Source of the DNA: Isochrysis galbana | Taxonomy: Eukaryota; Haptophyta; Isochrysidales; Isochrysidaceae | Direction of reading: 5' to 3' | NCBI GenBank assembly: GCA_018136815.1 | Contig: CM030931.1 | Span: forward strand, 8,482,557-8,546,556 | Length of the DNA: 64,000 nt | In this document: positions 1-9,835 of the stretch, piece after piece | Layout: each line of letters begins with the position of its first letter | Position numbering within the stretch: the first letter of the stretch is position 1 | Program-made: the position numbers and the translations under genes | Notes under the pieces: model-generated | What the model saw: only the letters and a program-made list of their open reading frames with translations | Databases searched by the model: none | Told to the model about the DNA's origin: nothing

Positions 1-458
1 CTCGCTATTCGAGACTCCAGGTCCAGAAGTGCTTCCTCTGTGGCCTCCGGCTCGTAAATCCGCCGACCCTCTGCATCCGCCATCGCTGGTGCATATTCCC
101 TCAAGATCTCCTTCTGCCCAAAATACCTGTGCATCAGGTCGCCGTGTGGGTTGCCCGGCAGTATCATGCTCGATCCTTCATATACGTCAAATACCATCTC
201 GTCCTTCAGCTCGCTGATCAGCTTAGCCACTTGCATTCGCAAGATCTTCTCATTTCCCGCAGTACCATGCAGACAGGCAACACGTGCCAGCCGGCCGAGC
301 GGTTGTGGTGCAGCGGGCTCGACGCCGCCATTCTCGAGAAAGGCGATGAGGCGATCCTCGCTCCATTCCGCTGCCGCCGCCGGTGGTACCTCCACGTCCT
401 CCGCAAAATACTCCGCCTGCAGCTCTGCGATGCGCGAGGCGCTCAGCGGTGGCGCCAT
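1..458 (-). CDS. FSH1-type serine hydrolase, N-terminal part (runs off the window)
   Basis: Reading the minus strand from ATG at 458-456, an open frame continues to the window edge (152 codons). An acidic N-terminal extension of about 55 residues is followed by RVACLHGTAGNEKILRMQ, the first beta strand and oxyanion-loop signature of the FSH1 family (alpha/beta hydrolases related to yeast FSH1 and human OVCA2). A segment with FDVYEGSSM follows, which in this family lies after the first helix. The nucleophile motif GxSQG would lie further left and cannot be seen. The start was chosen because no upstream in-frame ATG is visible and the context is gcgATGG. Substrate is unknown; the family are cytosolic esterase/thioesterase-like enzymes. 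Confidence 0.72.
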   Translation of the reverse strand, partial: MAPPLSASRIAELQAEYFAEDVEVPPAAAAEWSEDRLIAFLENGGVEPAAPQPLGRLARVACLHGTAGNEKILRMQVAKLISELKDEMVFDVYEGSSMILPGNPHGDLMHRYFGQKEILREYAPAMADAEGRRIYEPEATEEALLDLESRIA

Positions 459-1559
459 CGCCCCCGCCCGCCCGCCGGCGGCCGAATTGAGTCGCCAAAA
501 ATCAACGGAAGAACTTGGCTGTAAGTAAAGGATAAAGTTCATCTTTATGAGGGTTTTCTTGTTTTCTTCATTTACAGTTTGCTGAGGGCTGTGAGGGGGC
601 TCATTCATCAACATGACTTACGAAAAAGGAGTCAGCTTACTTATCGAAGCACTCTGAGCTAGTGAGTTATGCTTACTAAGTAACTTACTAACGAAAAATT
701 TGACTGTTGGGCCGCCTGGCGGTCAAGAGAGTTACTTACGTAAAATACACGTGACACGTGAGCTCGTGACTCTTTGACAACTCACAACTTATACCTCCGC
801 GCGGCGCGCAACGACAACCAGTCGCGCGGTCGCACTCAGGCGGCTACGAGAGGCACGCTGACTGCGCTCGCCGCCATAGAGGTGAGCCAAGCTCATCCCA
901 TGGCCCATGGCGGGTCAAAGCGGGCTGATGAGTGAAACGGAAACGGGCATGTGCATGTGCAACATGCGCATGCGCATGTGCGGGCTTGTGCACGGTGCGA
1001 TAGCTGGCGAGATGTGTGGCGAGGGCGTGCGGGTGAGTGAGAGTGAGTGAGTGAGGGATGTCTTCAAACTATCGGATCAAGCTCGCGCTTGATCGTGGCG
1101 GCAAGTCTCAATGGGGCTAGGGGCTAGGGGCACGGAGTGAATCAGCGAGTGAAAAGAAGTCTTGATTGAGCGAGGAGGAGGGAGCGCGCTACATCGCGAC
1201 GAGGAGCCACGAGACACCACCTCACATGCCTCACATCACTCACTCACCAACAATGTTGCCAACAAGAAAACTCCGAGAAAACTAACGCGCAACATCGCAC
1301 ACAAATCACAAACAAATCAATCAATGAAACAACGGACAACCAAACGAACTCGAGGTCGACGTGCAATGCGGCGAAGCTTCGGGACAACTCATTGGCGAAA
1401 ACAAAACTCACTCAATTTTTCTCTCACACACTACACACTACACATTCATTATTCATTATTACACACATTATACACATTACATATTGATAGAAGTAGAAGC
1501 ACCGCATCCGCCGGCCTAGAGTATAAAATACTCTGGATGCGACACCCCCCACCCCCCAT
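459..1559. other. Intergenic region, no gene seen
   Basis: I see no convincing gene here. The stretch holds short direct and inverted motifs built on CTTAC/GTAAG (about 615-745), alternating CATGTGCATGTGC-type repeats (945-985), GTGA repeats (1032-1055) and simple A/C-rich sequence (1240-1330). It probably includes the promoter of the FSH1-type gene at its left end. Confidence 0.4.
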
Positions 1560-1760
1560 ACACCTGAGCTCGAGGCCCGCGAAAGTAGTGCACATGGCGC
1601 ATGGCGCATGGCGCATGGCACATGTGGGATATGGGACATGGGACATGGGACATGGGCCGGCCCCCCGAAACCGAAACCGAACACCGGAGAACAAGGAGCG
1701 AGGGGGGAAGGTTGGGTAGGGGTGAGAGTGGGGCAAGGACGATGTTCAGATTTCCCGGCG
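1560..1760 (+). mobile_element. LINE 3'-UTR fragment
   Basis: The order of motifs (GGCCCGCGAAAGTAGTGCACATGG, then CCGAAACCGAAACCG, then a G-rich tract, then a GATGTTCAGAT end) parallels the 3' UTR of the LINE copies at 4400-4600, 20650-20860 and 35900-36110. No coding capacity is left. A short tandem array of GCATGG and GGGACAT units (1594-1655) lies inside it. The boundaries are approximate. Confidence 0.45.
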
Positions 1761-1848
1761 TAGGGTAGTAGTATAGCAGCTTTAGCCGGCTATTTCACAA
1801 GAAGTTTTGTTTACAACTTCCAAGAACTATCGTTAAAACGATAGGGTC

Positions 1849-2517
1849 ATGGAGCGCGCGCCGCCGCCCGCTCTCGCTGCCGCTGCCCTCGCCGCGATGG
1901 ACGAAGAACTCATAGACACGCCGCTGTCGCCGAAGCGACCGCGCCAGGACGACCCTCCCAGCCAGGTGGGCACAGGAGCCGGCAAGCCACGCCCGCGCAT
2001 TGCCACGAACGCCAAGAACAAAGCTGCCATGCTGGCAGCAGACAGCAAGCAACACACCTACAGCACAACCCACAGCCACACCACCCACACCGCACCAGAG
2101 GGACGCTCCAACAAGGGAGGCCTCCGGGCCCGGCCCTTACACAGCCGCGATACCGCCCTCGCGCTCCGGCGCGAGGGGCTGGCCCGGCACCACCACAGGC
2201 AGAACCCCAATGGGGAGTTGCCGCACCAAAACAAGGAAAAGATCCAAGAGCACACTGAGGCCCCCAGGAAGGGGGACAGGAGACAAAGGAGAGGCGGCAC
2301 AGGAGGGAGGCCCTCCAGTGACGCCCAGGGACGGGCCGACAATCACGTCGCACGCGCGCGAGAAACGGACGCGACGACAGCCCAGGAGGCCCAACACCAT
2401 GACCACCAACACCAGGAAGGACCACCACAGAGGACAAATCACACAACAACCCCAAAAAGGGCATGTGCAAAGCGTCTAACGAATCTTCCACCCACTTGGG
2501 AGAATGCCCGAGGGTAG
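1849..2517 (+). pseudogene. LINE ORF1-like N-terminal region
   Basis: Begins MERAPPPALAAAALAAMDEE and continues as a low-complexity basic, Q/H/T-rich protein. The MERA start, followed within about 30 residues by a LxxKRPRP-like motif, recurs in the LINE 5' ends at 43002 (+), at about 50834 (-) and at about 16973 (-), so this is an ORF1 N-terminus and not a host gene. It runs out of frame into the ORF2 remnant near 2463. Confidence 0.55.
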
Positions 2518-2984
2518 TCAAGATTTTCGAAACGCTCGACAAACTGGCAAGGTACACTCCCCGAAGTGGTAGAAGCAGGGAAGAGGTAATCATAGATAAC
2601 CTTTTCATGCACCCCGGGGGGGAAACACCGCGATCGCTCACCATACTCTACACTCTAGCGTGGAGATATATTTTGACAGACTTTTACAGGATACACTACG
2701 ATGGCATTGAATTCTCGGAGGAATCAGTGTTGATAAGAACGATAGATAGGTACACGACGCTAAGCAAGGCACTACTTTTTGCGAGTACAACAGACTCGGC
2801 TAGGACCGCCCAAGCAGGCATGGGCAGACAGCCGAAGAAAAGGATCGACATGAACGATGTATACCCTATATTCACACTAGGTGCAAGAGGTAAGCTAGAA
2901 CCAAGTCTAGAGTTACAAGCCCTGACCACCACGTTGGGGGTGGCATATATAACTGCCGAGAGACCCGAACCAGAACAAGACTGA
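2463..2984 (+). pseudogene. LINE ORF2 C-terminal remnant (zinc-finger end)
   Basis: The frame carries ESSTHLGECPRVVKIFETLD, the second half of a C-x2-C-x8-H-x4-C knuckle found downstream of reverse transcriptase in many LINEs. A conserved tail with LAWRYILTDFYRIHYDGIEF follows. It is very close to residues 180-350 of the minus-strand frame at 36193-37251 and more distant from the copy at 14934-15770. The first two cysteines of the knuckle are missing because of the internal deletion upstream. Confidence 0.75.
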
Positions 2985-2992
2985 GACGAGAT

Positions 2993-4284
2993 TAGGGCCT
3001 GGTAAGAGTTTCGCGAAACTTTTTGCGAAATTTGGGGAACGTCTCAGCGCGAAGAAATTTCGAGAAATTTGGGGGAGGGAAACCGTGAAAAAAGTAACTT
3101 TCACAAAACTTGTGCGAAAATTCGCTAGTATGAAAGCCAAAAAGTAACTCTAATTCTAATTGCCACCTATCGTTGCGGGCTCACGGCCCGGTGGCGCATG
3201 GCGCGTGGCGCGGCTAGGCACGCGCCCGCACGCCCCAAGAAAACAAGGCGAATCTCACGTGTTTTTGCTCCTTAATCAAATACATGCCACTTTTATGTCT
3301 TTCTCGATGCAAAGTGAGAAGAAAGATCGAAGATCATCTAGATCTAGCATAAACGAGGGTGCGGCGACGGCGCGCGGCGCGGCCGGACGACACCCCGCCT
3401 TGCTCCTTGCAGCCGCGGACGCGTCATGACGCGGAAGCGGAGGCGAGGTGAGGTGTGCGCGCGCACTGACGGCACACGTCTCGCACACACAAACTTGCAA
3501 CAGCAAGAGCTGCCAATACATTTGGCAGCAGCAGCAGCGCAAGGTTTCAATGTCGACCGCGCGGACGGACGTCAAGGAGTTCAACAACCATGTGCTGCTT
3601 AATTGGATTGGTGGGCCTGCAACCGCTCTAACTTAGATTCCCAATCGGGTATCGGCAGACGGCAGCTCGCATCACATTTCCTTTGACACCTTCTTCTCTT
3701 CTTCTGCTTCGTGTGAGCGCGTTTTCTCGTTGTTGTTGTTGAATGTAATGTAAGTGTGTGTTTGGGCATCTTCAGAGCACGAGCCCTGCTGGTCAAGTGC
3801 AAGCTGGGCTCACGTTGCGATACAATGAGCGTAAGGTTTGAGGTTTGTTTGGTTGATGACTGAGGTTGAGGTCATTGCTCTAATGCTAATGCTGCTAGAT
3901 GTAGGAGTAGGAAGTAGCTGTAGCTGGCTAAGAACGCAGAGTCATCATCATCATCATCATCATCATCATTCATCATTATAATTAGTAGTAGTATGTAATT
4001 TTAATCAGAATACGCAATAGTTAGGCAGTATGTATGTAGTATGTATCGTCCAACCTTTTCGTCATTTACGGTTTATTTTTATATGGATAGGGATAGATGA
4101 TAGACTGAGCTGCTATTGATTGATGTTTATTGATGTGGTTTTTTTCACCGCGCAGAGCGCGATGCTGAAAATACAAGAAATTTTTTCGAAACTTTGGGGA
4201 AATTTGGGGGCTCGCCGTAGGATTTTTGAAAAACTTTTGCGAGAAATTTGGGGAGGGATTTCGCAAAACTCTTACCAGGCCCTA
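2993..4284 (+). mobile_element. Non-autonomous hAT-type DNA transposon
   Basis: Terminal inverted repeats TAGGGCCTGGTAAGAGTTT (left, 2993) and its complement (right, ending at 4284) match for about 18 bases and continue imperfectly with GCGAAA and AAATTT(C/G)GGG motifs. The flanks are an exact 8-bp duplication, GACGAGAT (2985-2992 and 4285-4292). An 8-bp target duplication and a TAGGG terminus are diagnostic of the hAT superfamily. The 1292-bp body has no intact transposase, but a relic of its C-terminal dimerisation domain lies at 3682-3841. A (CAT)n run lies at about 3944-3969. Confidence 0.85.
3682..3841 (+). pseudogene. hAT transposase C-terminal relic
   Basis: The frame reads FDTFFSSSASCERVFSLLLL, the (A/S)SxxxERVFS box of the hAT dimerisation domain. 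After a plausible small intron (GTAAGT near 3750, ending CATCTTCAG at about 3773) the end VQAGLTLRYNERKV and a stop follow, matching the usual LRYN terminus. The same two boxes in the same order lie in the second element (34402-34556), so both descend from related autonomous hAT elements. Confidence 0.65.
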
Positions 4285-4772
4285 GACGAGATACACCTCG
4301 ACGGGACATAAATCCACCGAAACGCGATAGCGGCCAGCAAGGGCGAGAAAGAGACGAGCACGCCCGCGACCCAACAGACACACAACGACAACTAACCAAT
4401 AACAGGCCTGCCCGGAACCCGCGCTCTGAACCAGGCTCGTGGTAGCGCACCCGAGCCGAACCCCGGATACCGAAGACAAAGGAATGAAGGGGAGAAGGGG
4501 AGGAGGTGGAGGAAAGGGAAATTAAGGGCGGTGGTATCAGGGATGGGGAAGTACCCTAGGTTAGTAGGTGTGTAGCCCAGAATCTTCAGATGTTTTTTTT
4601 TTGTTTACAACTTCCAACACTACTTGTACCAAAAATAATACACTTTACACTTATATCCCTGCCAACTCAAAAAAGCCCGTTTACTCCTACCTTTCACGCG
4701 GGAGAGAGCGCGCGAAATTGAGCCGCGGCAAGCGAGGCCGTCTCGCGACGCGCAGCCGCTCGGCCCGTCCCC

Positions 4773-6038
4773 ATGTCGCTCGAGCCATCAGCCGAGCTAG
4801 CGGCGACGAGACAGGAGCTGGCGATGTGCAAAGCAGAGCTGACAGCCACCAGGAATGCCCTTGTTGAGTCCAAGACCGAACTCGCCGCCCTGAAGACTGA
4901 GCTCGCTGCGATGAAAGACGGTGAAGGGCGAGGGGCCGCAGTCACCACGCTGCCGCCAGATGGAATGGATGTGGCTGCGACGAAGGAGGAGGGCTCGAGC
5001 GTGTGTGAACTAGGTGAGCAGTCCTTTCTCTCTCCGCGCGGCAAGTTTGCGGTCAGTTTGACCACAACTGCGTTGACACTCACTGGCAAGACCTCAACAG
5101 TGATCATCCCTGTCAAGACGCTGCACGCATGGGTCCTCAAGGACCCCGGTACCAAGGGCATACTCTTCGCCGCGACGCTGCGTGCTCCAGTCCTCAACGG
5201 GAAACAAAGCATTTCATGCGTCACGCTCATCTCCAAGGGTGGAGATAAACCCATCACGCTCGACCTGCAGCACCAGGACAGCTCAGGCCACGATGGTGGC
5301 AAGCTCTCCGTCTCGGGTGTTACAGCGGAGGTGCTTGGCAAGGCTCTCAAGCAGACAGCAGCATTTGTCATGACAACCGACGCCCCTGAACCGCTGCAGT
5401 GTTATCACAAGGCGAATGAGGCGTGTCTTTACATCTGCGACTCTCAATCCATCGTGCGTGAGGGTGGGAAGATCTACGAGATGCCACACGTATCCACACG
5501 GGCTGAGCTTTTGCCGCCGTCAGGCCGGCGGACATTTGACATCCAATTTGAGAGCAGCAATGCCGGTGGCTCATGCGCGATCCCGCTTCACAAAATGGAG
5601 CTATCGATGATCCCTGCAGAAGAGCACAATAGTGTGGCTTTCGAGCTAAAGAAGAACGGGTGCAATGTGAACGGATCCAAGGATAAAACACGCTCTGAAG
5701 TGCAACCGAGTGGAGCAGGAGCTAACGGTGCAGGGACCGACCAAGAGGAGGCTGCAGGGGATGAGACGGACTCGGAAGCAGATTTAGATGACTCGGACGA
5801 CGAGGATGATGATGATTTCGTCCCAGACAACGAGTCGGAACCTGAAGAGGAGTACAATGAGCGCGGTGGCGTGAGCATTCAGATGGACGGAGATGACGAG
5901 GTGGACGACAGCGGCGTCGATTCGGAGGCCATGGCAGATGATGGCAGCGACATGGAGGATGACGATAAGCAGGGGAGGCGGGGCGAGAACTCAGAGCCGA
6001 AGCTCAGCGTTTTGGGCAAGCGTCCCATCCCCGGGTGA
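4773..6038 (+). CDS. SSRP1/Pob3-like FACT histone chaperone subunit (tandem PH region plus acidic tail)
   Basis: 421 residues. Residues 1-50 form an Ala/Glu/Leu heptad coiled coil. A first PH-like module (about 83-195) opens with FLSPRGKFAVSLTTTALTLT and has GKTSTVIIPVKTLHAWVL, as in the SSRP1/Pob3 middle domain. A second module (about 207-290) has PLQCYHKANEACLYIC and RRTFDIQFES, matching the Rtt106-like PH domain. The end is a long Asp/Glu tract (about 325-400) followed by a basic KRPIP. SSRP1 with SPT16 forms FACT, which handles H2A-H2B and H3-H4 in transcription and replication. The N-terminal SSRP1 dimerisation domain and the HMG box are missing, so this could be a shortened paralogue or an Rtt106-type chaperone. 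A GTGAGT at 6035 could start a 3' intron, but no good continuation was found. Confidence 0.68.
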   Translation: MSLEPSAELAATRQELAMCKAELTATRNALVESKTELAALKTELAAMKDGEGRGAAVTTLPPDGMDVAATKEEGSSVCELGEQSFLSPRGKFAVSLTTTALTLTGKTSTVIIPVKTLHAWVLKDPGTKGILFAATLRAPVLNGKQSISCVTLISKGGDKPITLDLQHQDSSGHDGGKLSVSGVTAEVLGKALKQTAAFVMTTDAPEPLQCYHKANEACLYICDSQSIVREGGKIYEMPHVSTRAELLPPSGRRTFDIQFESSNAGGSCAIPLHKMELSMIPAEEHNSVAFELKKNGCNVNGSKDKTRSEVQPSGAGANGAGTDQEEAAGDETDSEADLDDSDDEDDDDFVPDNESEPEEEYNERGGVSIQMDGDDEVDDSGVDSEAMADDGSDMEDDDKQGRRGENSEPKLSVLGKRPIPG

Positions 6039-6360
6039 GTATTGTGACTGAAACAATGCCTTGGACAAAGCCCACAACGCAAACATTAGCTAGCATAATG
6101 TAAACTTTTGTCTTGCCGGCATGTGTCCGTGTTCCTGCGAGATGCTCGATGTCATCACGGGCTTGAAGGCAGATCTTGGACGGCTTGATGCTGGCGTGGG
6201 TGCTCCGGTGATGGCGGGTGCAACGGCTGAGCATTAAGTGTGTCTAGAACAAAAGCCTATCGCGTCCTGTTCATCTAGTCACCTGTGCCTCGGTGACCAA
6301 TAATATGAATGGTGCGTAGTAATACTAGTCGTACTCATAATAAATACTACTAATTAAATA

Positions 6361-6450
6361 ACTGAGCGTTAGTACCACTACTGCCACTAGCCCGGTTCTA
6401 TCACGACAGCTCGCAGCGCACCTGCCCGTACGCCTTGATGCGCGTGTTGC
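6361..6450 (+). repeat. Dispersed short repeat (CTGAGCGTTAGTACCACTAC type)
   Basis: A roughly 90-base sequence beginning CTGAGCGTTAGTACCACTAC and including CTAGCCCGGT, CTATCACGACA and a CGTACGCCTTGA end. It recurs at 43453-43540 (+) and in reverse at about 21360-21445. The flanks are A/T-rich, and in two copies it is preceded by ATAA-type simple sequence. It is a small unclassified dispersed element. Confidence 0.6.
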
Positions 6451-7485
6451 TGTCTCCGGCACAAACAAATGCGTAACCCTTGAAACAACCCTCTCGCGCC
6501 TCGCGCCCTCGCAAGCCCCCAGCTCCCGGCTCCCATTTCCATGTGCTAACGCTCCCCACCATTTACAATGGGCGTAAACCTAGTGAGGCGTCCGACCTAC
6601 ATCGTGAGAGAAGACGAAGAACCAGGGGAGGGGGGGAGGGGGGAGTTCCTCTCGTCAGAGAAGACGAAGAACGGCCCCTAAAAGCTCGCGCCGCGAGCTG
6701 TCCTCAAAAAATAAATGACTGCGACCCGAATCAGCCCGCTGTTACTCGCGCACAAGCGGTATTCTTGTCGACCTTGAGCCACTCCCTTCCTTCTCCCTTC
6801 CATCAACTTCAACTTACTTAGTTGTGCATAATGCATGAACCTAGTTGATTACTGGAAAGGATGTAGTACATGTATTTCTACCTGGCTTAGTTGGGGCCCA
6901 CTCAAACGGGCATACGTCAGGCAAGATCGGGCAATGGCATGAACTAAAGGAGCAGCAAGTAAGAGATGATTTCAAATAAGGGTGAGCAGAATAGCGAATC
7001 GGGGTTTGCTGGCGAGACGACAAGTCGGGATGACGACATGGGAGCAGAGCAAAAGATTACACGCGATATTCTTGGGCTTGACCACGCAGCTGATGCAACC
7101 TTGCTCTTCTGAATCGTCTATTCAAGGCAATTCTCTCCACTCTCCAGCGGTTATTCACGTGTGCACTTAGCTCTTCTGGCCGTCGAAATTTGGTGCATGC
7201 AAGCCTCGTCCCCATCCCCTCGGGGAGTTGGAGAGACGGATTAACAGCGAGGTGCGCCTTTGGGCAATAGCCCATTAGTGCGCCTTGGCTTCAAGCAGGA
7301 CAAGTAATCTGCCGTGATGTTGCGGACCCTGAGCCAAACGCTAACCGAAAATGCGATAGACTAAAATGACAAGCTTAAGCCAGCAATCACGTGACCATGC
7401 GACCGTGCAACAGGTGGTAAGCGAGTTGGTTGGGCATATTAGACGTGATAATGCCCTAACGAGGCTGACTATGATGTGTCTCCGT
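6451..7485. other. Intergenic region, no gene seen
   Basis: No recognisable gene. A duplicated GAGAGAAGACGAAGAAC-like unit (6606 and 6656) flanks a G-rich run. The right end is the 3' flank of the minus-strand reductase gene that stops at 7486. Confidence 0.4.
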
Positions 7486-8301
7486 CTAGAAGTTTGCGAT
7501 GACCTTATCATCCGGCACGCCAAAATCGGCGGCAAGTGCCTTGACGCCCTCCGCCATGCCCTTCATACCGCAGATAAGCATGGCGCAGTCGGCGGGGACG
7601 CCCCTTTCGCGAGCGACATCTTGCACATAGCCGATGGCGCCATCCCAGTCGGGGCCGGGCTTTGAGATGACGGGAACGCACTCAACCCCAAGAGCCTCCC
7701 ACTCACCAAACTTGTCCATATAGGCCATCTGTGCTGGCGTTTGAGCTCCATAGAATAGCATCACGTCCTTCCCCTTTAGGACACCCGACTCGATCACGGA
7801 GCGGATGGGCGAGATTCCGGAGCCGGCAGCGAAAAGAAGAACAGACGGCGAGTCGCCGACCGACTTGAAGCCGGTGCCCATAACCTGGCTCATCTCAACC
7901 TCAAGGCCGGCCGATGCGCTCGTCAGCCATCCGGTTCCGGGCGACCAGTCCGAGGGCGGCTGCTCCTTGATGAGTAATTCGAATGGTGTGGCCCCGGGTG
8001 GCGAGGCGAGGGCAAAGAAACTCGCCTTCTCCGCGCCGATCTCTCGCATCTGGACGTACTGCCCAGGAATGGTGAAGCCGCTGAAGGTCTCCTCAGGCGG
8101 CTCAAGAGTGATCGCCTTGAGCCCATCTGCTGCCTCGCTGATTGAGGAGATGGGGAGGGTGGTCCAGATGGGCTCAGGCCCCCATCCAAGGCAGATCTTG
8201 CCTGCGCGCCTGACGGGAGCGGCGGGCGGCGCGAGGCGCGGTACGAGGGAGAGGGCCGAGGCGCCCGAGACCAGGAGCAGAGCCGCGATAGCGTGCATCA
8301 T
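7486..8301 (-). CDS. Plastid-targeted FNR-like NAD(P)H oxidoreductase
   Basis: 271 residues, single exon. MMHAIAALLLVSGASALSLV is a good signal peptide (cleavage near ASA-LS), followed by an Arg/Pro/Ala-rich transit-like stretch; this bipartite leader is typical of plastids surrounded by four membranes. An FAD-type barrel follows (IPGQYVQM, FFALASPPG) and then a nucleotide-binding half with LLFAAGSGISPIRSVIE and the C-terminal CGMKGM motif. The domain order is that of ferredoxin-NADP reductase-like proteins, closest in feel to the plant pKIWI502 group; the classical RxYS flavin motif is not seen. It probably transfers electrons between NAD(P)H and an unknown partner in the plastid. Confidence 0.82.
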   Translation of the reverse strand: MMHAIAALLLVSGASALSLVPRLAPPAAPVRRAGKICLGWGPEPIWTTLPISSISEAADGLKAITLEPPEETFSGFTIPGQYVQMREIGAEKASFFALASPPGATPFELLIKEQPPSDWSPGTGWLTSASAGLEVEMSQVMGTGFKSVGDSPSVLLFAAGSGISPIRSVIESGVLKGKDVMLFYGAQTPAQMAYMDKFGEWEALGVECVPVISKPGPDWDGAIGYVQDVARERGVPADCAMLICGMKGMAEGVKALAADFGVPDDKVIANF

Positions 8302-8459
8302 CGCGCAAGGGTGCTCTAGAGGAGGAGCGAGGAGAGAGAGAGATAAAAGGTGTTTGACCTGGAACGCGTTTTGTTGTAGAGGACTTCTGTTAGATCTACT
8401 CCTTGTGGAGGGGGGAGGGAGAACGTAGTAGTGTCACGTCGTTGCCTCGTGAGCGCGCT

Positions 8460-8934
8460 AGCTTCATGATGTTCCCCTTGATCTACACGATACTTCTATC
8501 AATCACCGGGCCCCCTTGGGTTGGGGCCAAACATGGTATCCCTCCCGAGAGTCGAGAGTCGAGAGGGGTTCGCACCTCGCACCTCGCACCTCACACGACC
8601 TCACACCTGCTCACACCTCACACCTCACACCTCTCTCGCACGCGACGACTGTTTGGTGTTTGCTGGACCGCGCGCTCTCAGATTGTTTGCACAAGGTTGG
8701 ATCAAAGACTAGGGCGGTCCAACAGGGTTTTTACCCGGATCAGGGGATAAGGGGTGAAAAATAACAAAATAACAAAATGAGACACAATGAGACCATCTAC
8801 CATCTCAGGGTTGAGGAAATTTTTGAAATCTGTGAGGATTTTTATTCATCACGATGTTATCACAGTCACAGTAGAACGTAGACATATACTAGTATAATAT
8901 GTACTACTATATATAGACTTGTTTCACCCATGCC
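8460..8934. other. Intergenic region with CACCT/CACACCT repeats
   Basis: No gene. Runs of CACCTCG and CACACCT units occupy about 8570-8640; the rest is A/T-rich sequence with no coding signal. Confidence 0.4.
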
Positions 8935-9620
8935 CATGGGGGGGGCCGAGCCGCCCCCCCTCCACTCCTCCATTGCTGTGGGCTGTGGGGGGGGAACCAC
9001 CCAGCACTTCTTGGCCATGCCCTATGCCCTATGGCATGCCAGGGCCACCATGCACAGCGCTGACAGCTGACCCACTCTCTCCCTGGCAGGTTCGCCTGTC
9101 TCGCTCGCCCTGGCCCGTCGTCCGTCGTGATCGTGGCCAGCCCATCGCCATCGCTCCAAACCCCCAAACCCCCTCCCCCCTGGCCCCTGGCCCCTGGTCG
9201 ACAGGCAGACCGGTGCAGCGTGGGGGCCCAGGAGCTCAGGCGCGCCAACGACCAACGAGCAACGAGGGAGAGGGAGAGGCAAGGGACAAGGATAAGGGAG
9301 GCCAGGGCCAAGACCGAGCCCCCTCTGCCCCTTGACCCTTGAGCTGGCCTACAGGCTACAGGCGGAGTCTCCAAGGGTCGCCAGTGGGCAGCTGCAAGCT
9401 GCAAGCCTGCCGCAGGCGTGCCATCGCGCGTGCCGCAGGAGAGGGGAGAGAGAGCGCGGACGAGAAGGGGGGGTGGGCGTGAGCGAGAGCGAGAGCTCCG
9501 CCCACCGAAAAATGGAGGATAGAGGATAGAGGATAGAGGTGTGAGTCTCGCGCCTGTTTCTGTTTCGTGTTTACAGGATAAGTCGAGAATGAAGAATGAG
9601 GCCGCCGCCAGCCCGGTAGG
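8935..9620 (+). mobile_element. LINE-related GC-rich fragment (family C)
   Basis: Aligns by eye along its length with 43895-44370: a G-run, then GGAACCACCCA, GGTCGACAGGCAGAC, GAGAGGCAGG/GAGGCAAGG, CTGCCGCAGGCG, GGAGAGAGAGCGCGGA, GAGCTCCGC and TTTACAGGATAAGTCG in the same order. Related sequence lies at 61590-61850 and, more distantly, in the LINE 5' modules at 42043 and 55876. The open frames inside it are low complexity and not convincing genes. Confidence 0.55.
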
Positions 9621-9835
9621 CGTGCGTAGGAGTGCCGTGTCCGCTCTCCATCGCCCTCGGGGGGGGGGGCGCAGCGAGGGCTGGGGCTGATTTTTTATGG
9701 TGCGTTGGGCCCCAAGCCCCAGCCACCTTCAGGGATACTAGCTAAAAATGTGTCCTATGTATCGTTATAAGCTCTAACGGTCCTCCGCTTCTTTCGCCAA
9801 AATTCCCATCGCTCTCCCCCTCGCCATCGCCGCCT

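Larger units (their letters stand above)
1805..4617 (+). mobile_element. Internally deleted LINE with target-site duplication, carrying a nested hAT element
   Basis: The stretch TTTTGTTTACAACTTCCAA at 1805-1823 recurs at 4599-4617, directly after the tail CTTCAGATG plus poly-T; the duplication is 15-19 bp because the T run is ambiguous. Between them, the 5' end (a small hairpin at 1825-1843 and an ORF1-like start at 1849) is joined to the C-terminal end of ORF2 (2463-2984) and the 3' UTR (4285-4598). Endonuclease and reverse transcriptase are absent, so this copy could only have moved with enzymes supplied in trans. The 3' UTR matches the copy at 35882-36190 base by base over long stretches. 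The hAT element at 2993-4284 inserted later, one base after the ORF2 stop codon. Confidence 0.85.

Noticed and set aside
6035-6141. Possible last intron of the SSRP1-like gene
   Set aside because: A GTGAGT donor and an AG at 6140-6141 exist, but the phase leads to a stop after eight residues, so no support over simple termination at 6036.
8907-9404. 165-residue minus-strand frame and its plus-strand partner
   Set aside because: Falls within a repeat family also seen at 43895-44370, where the frame is not conserved.
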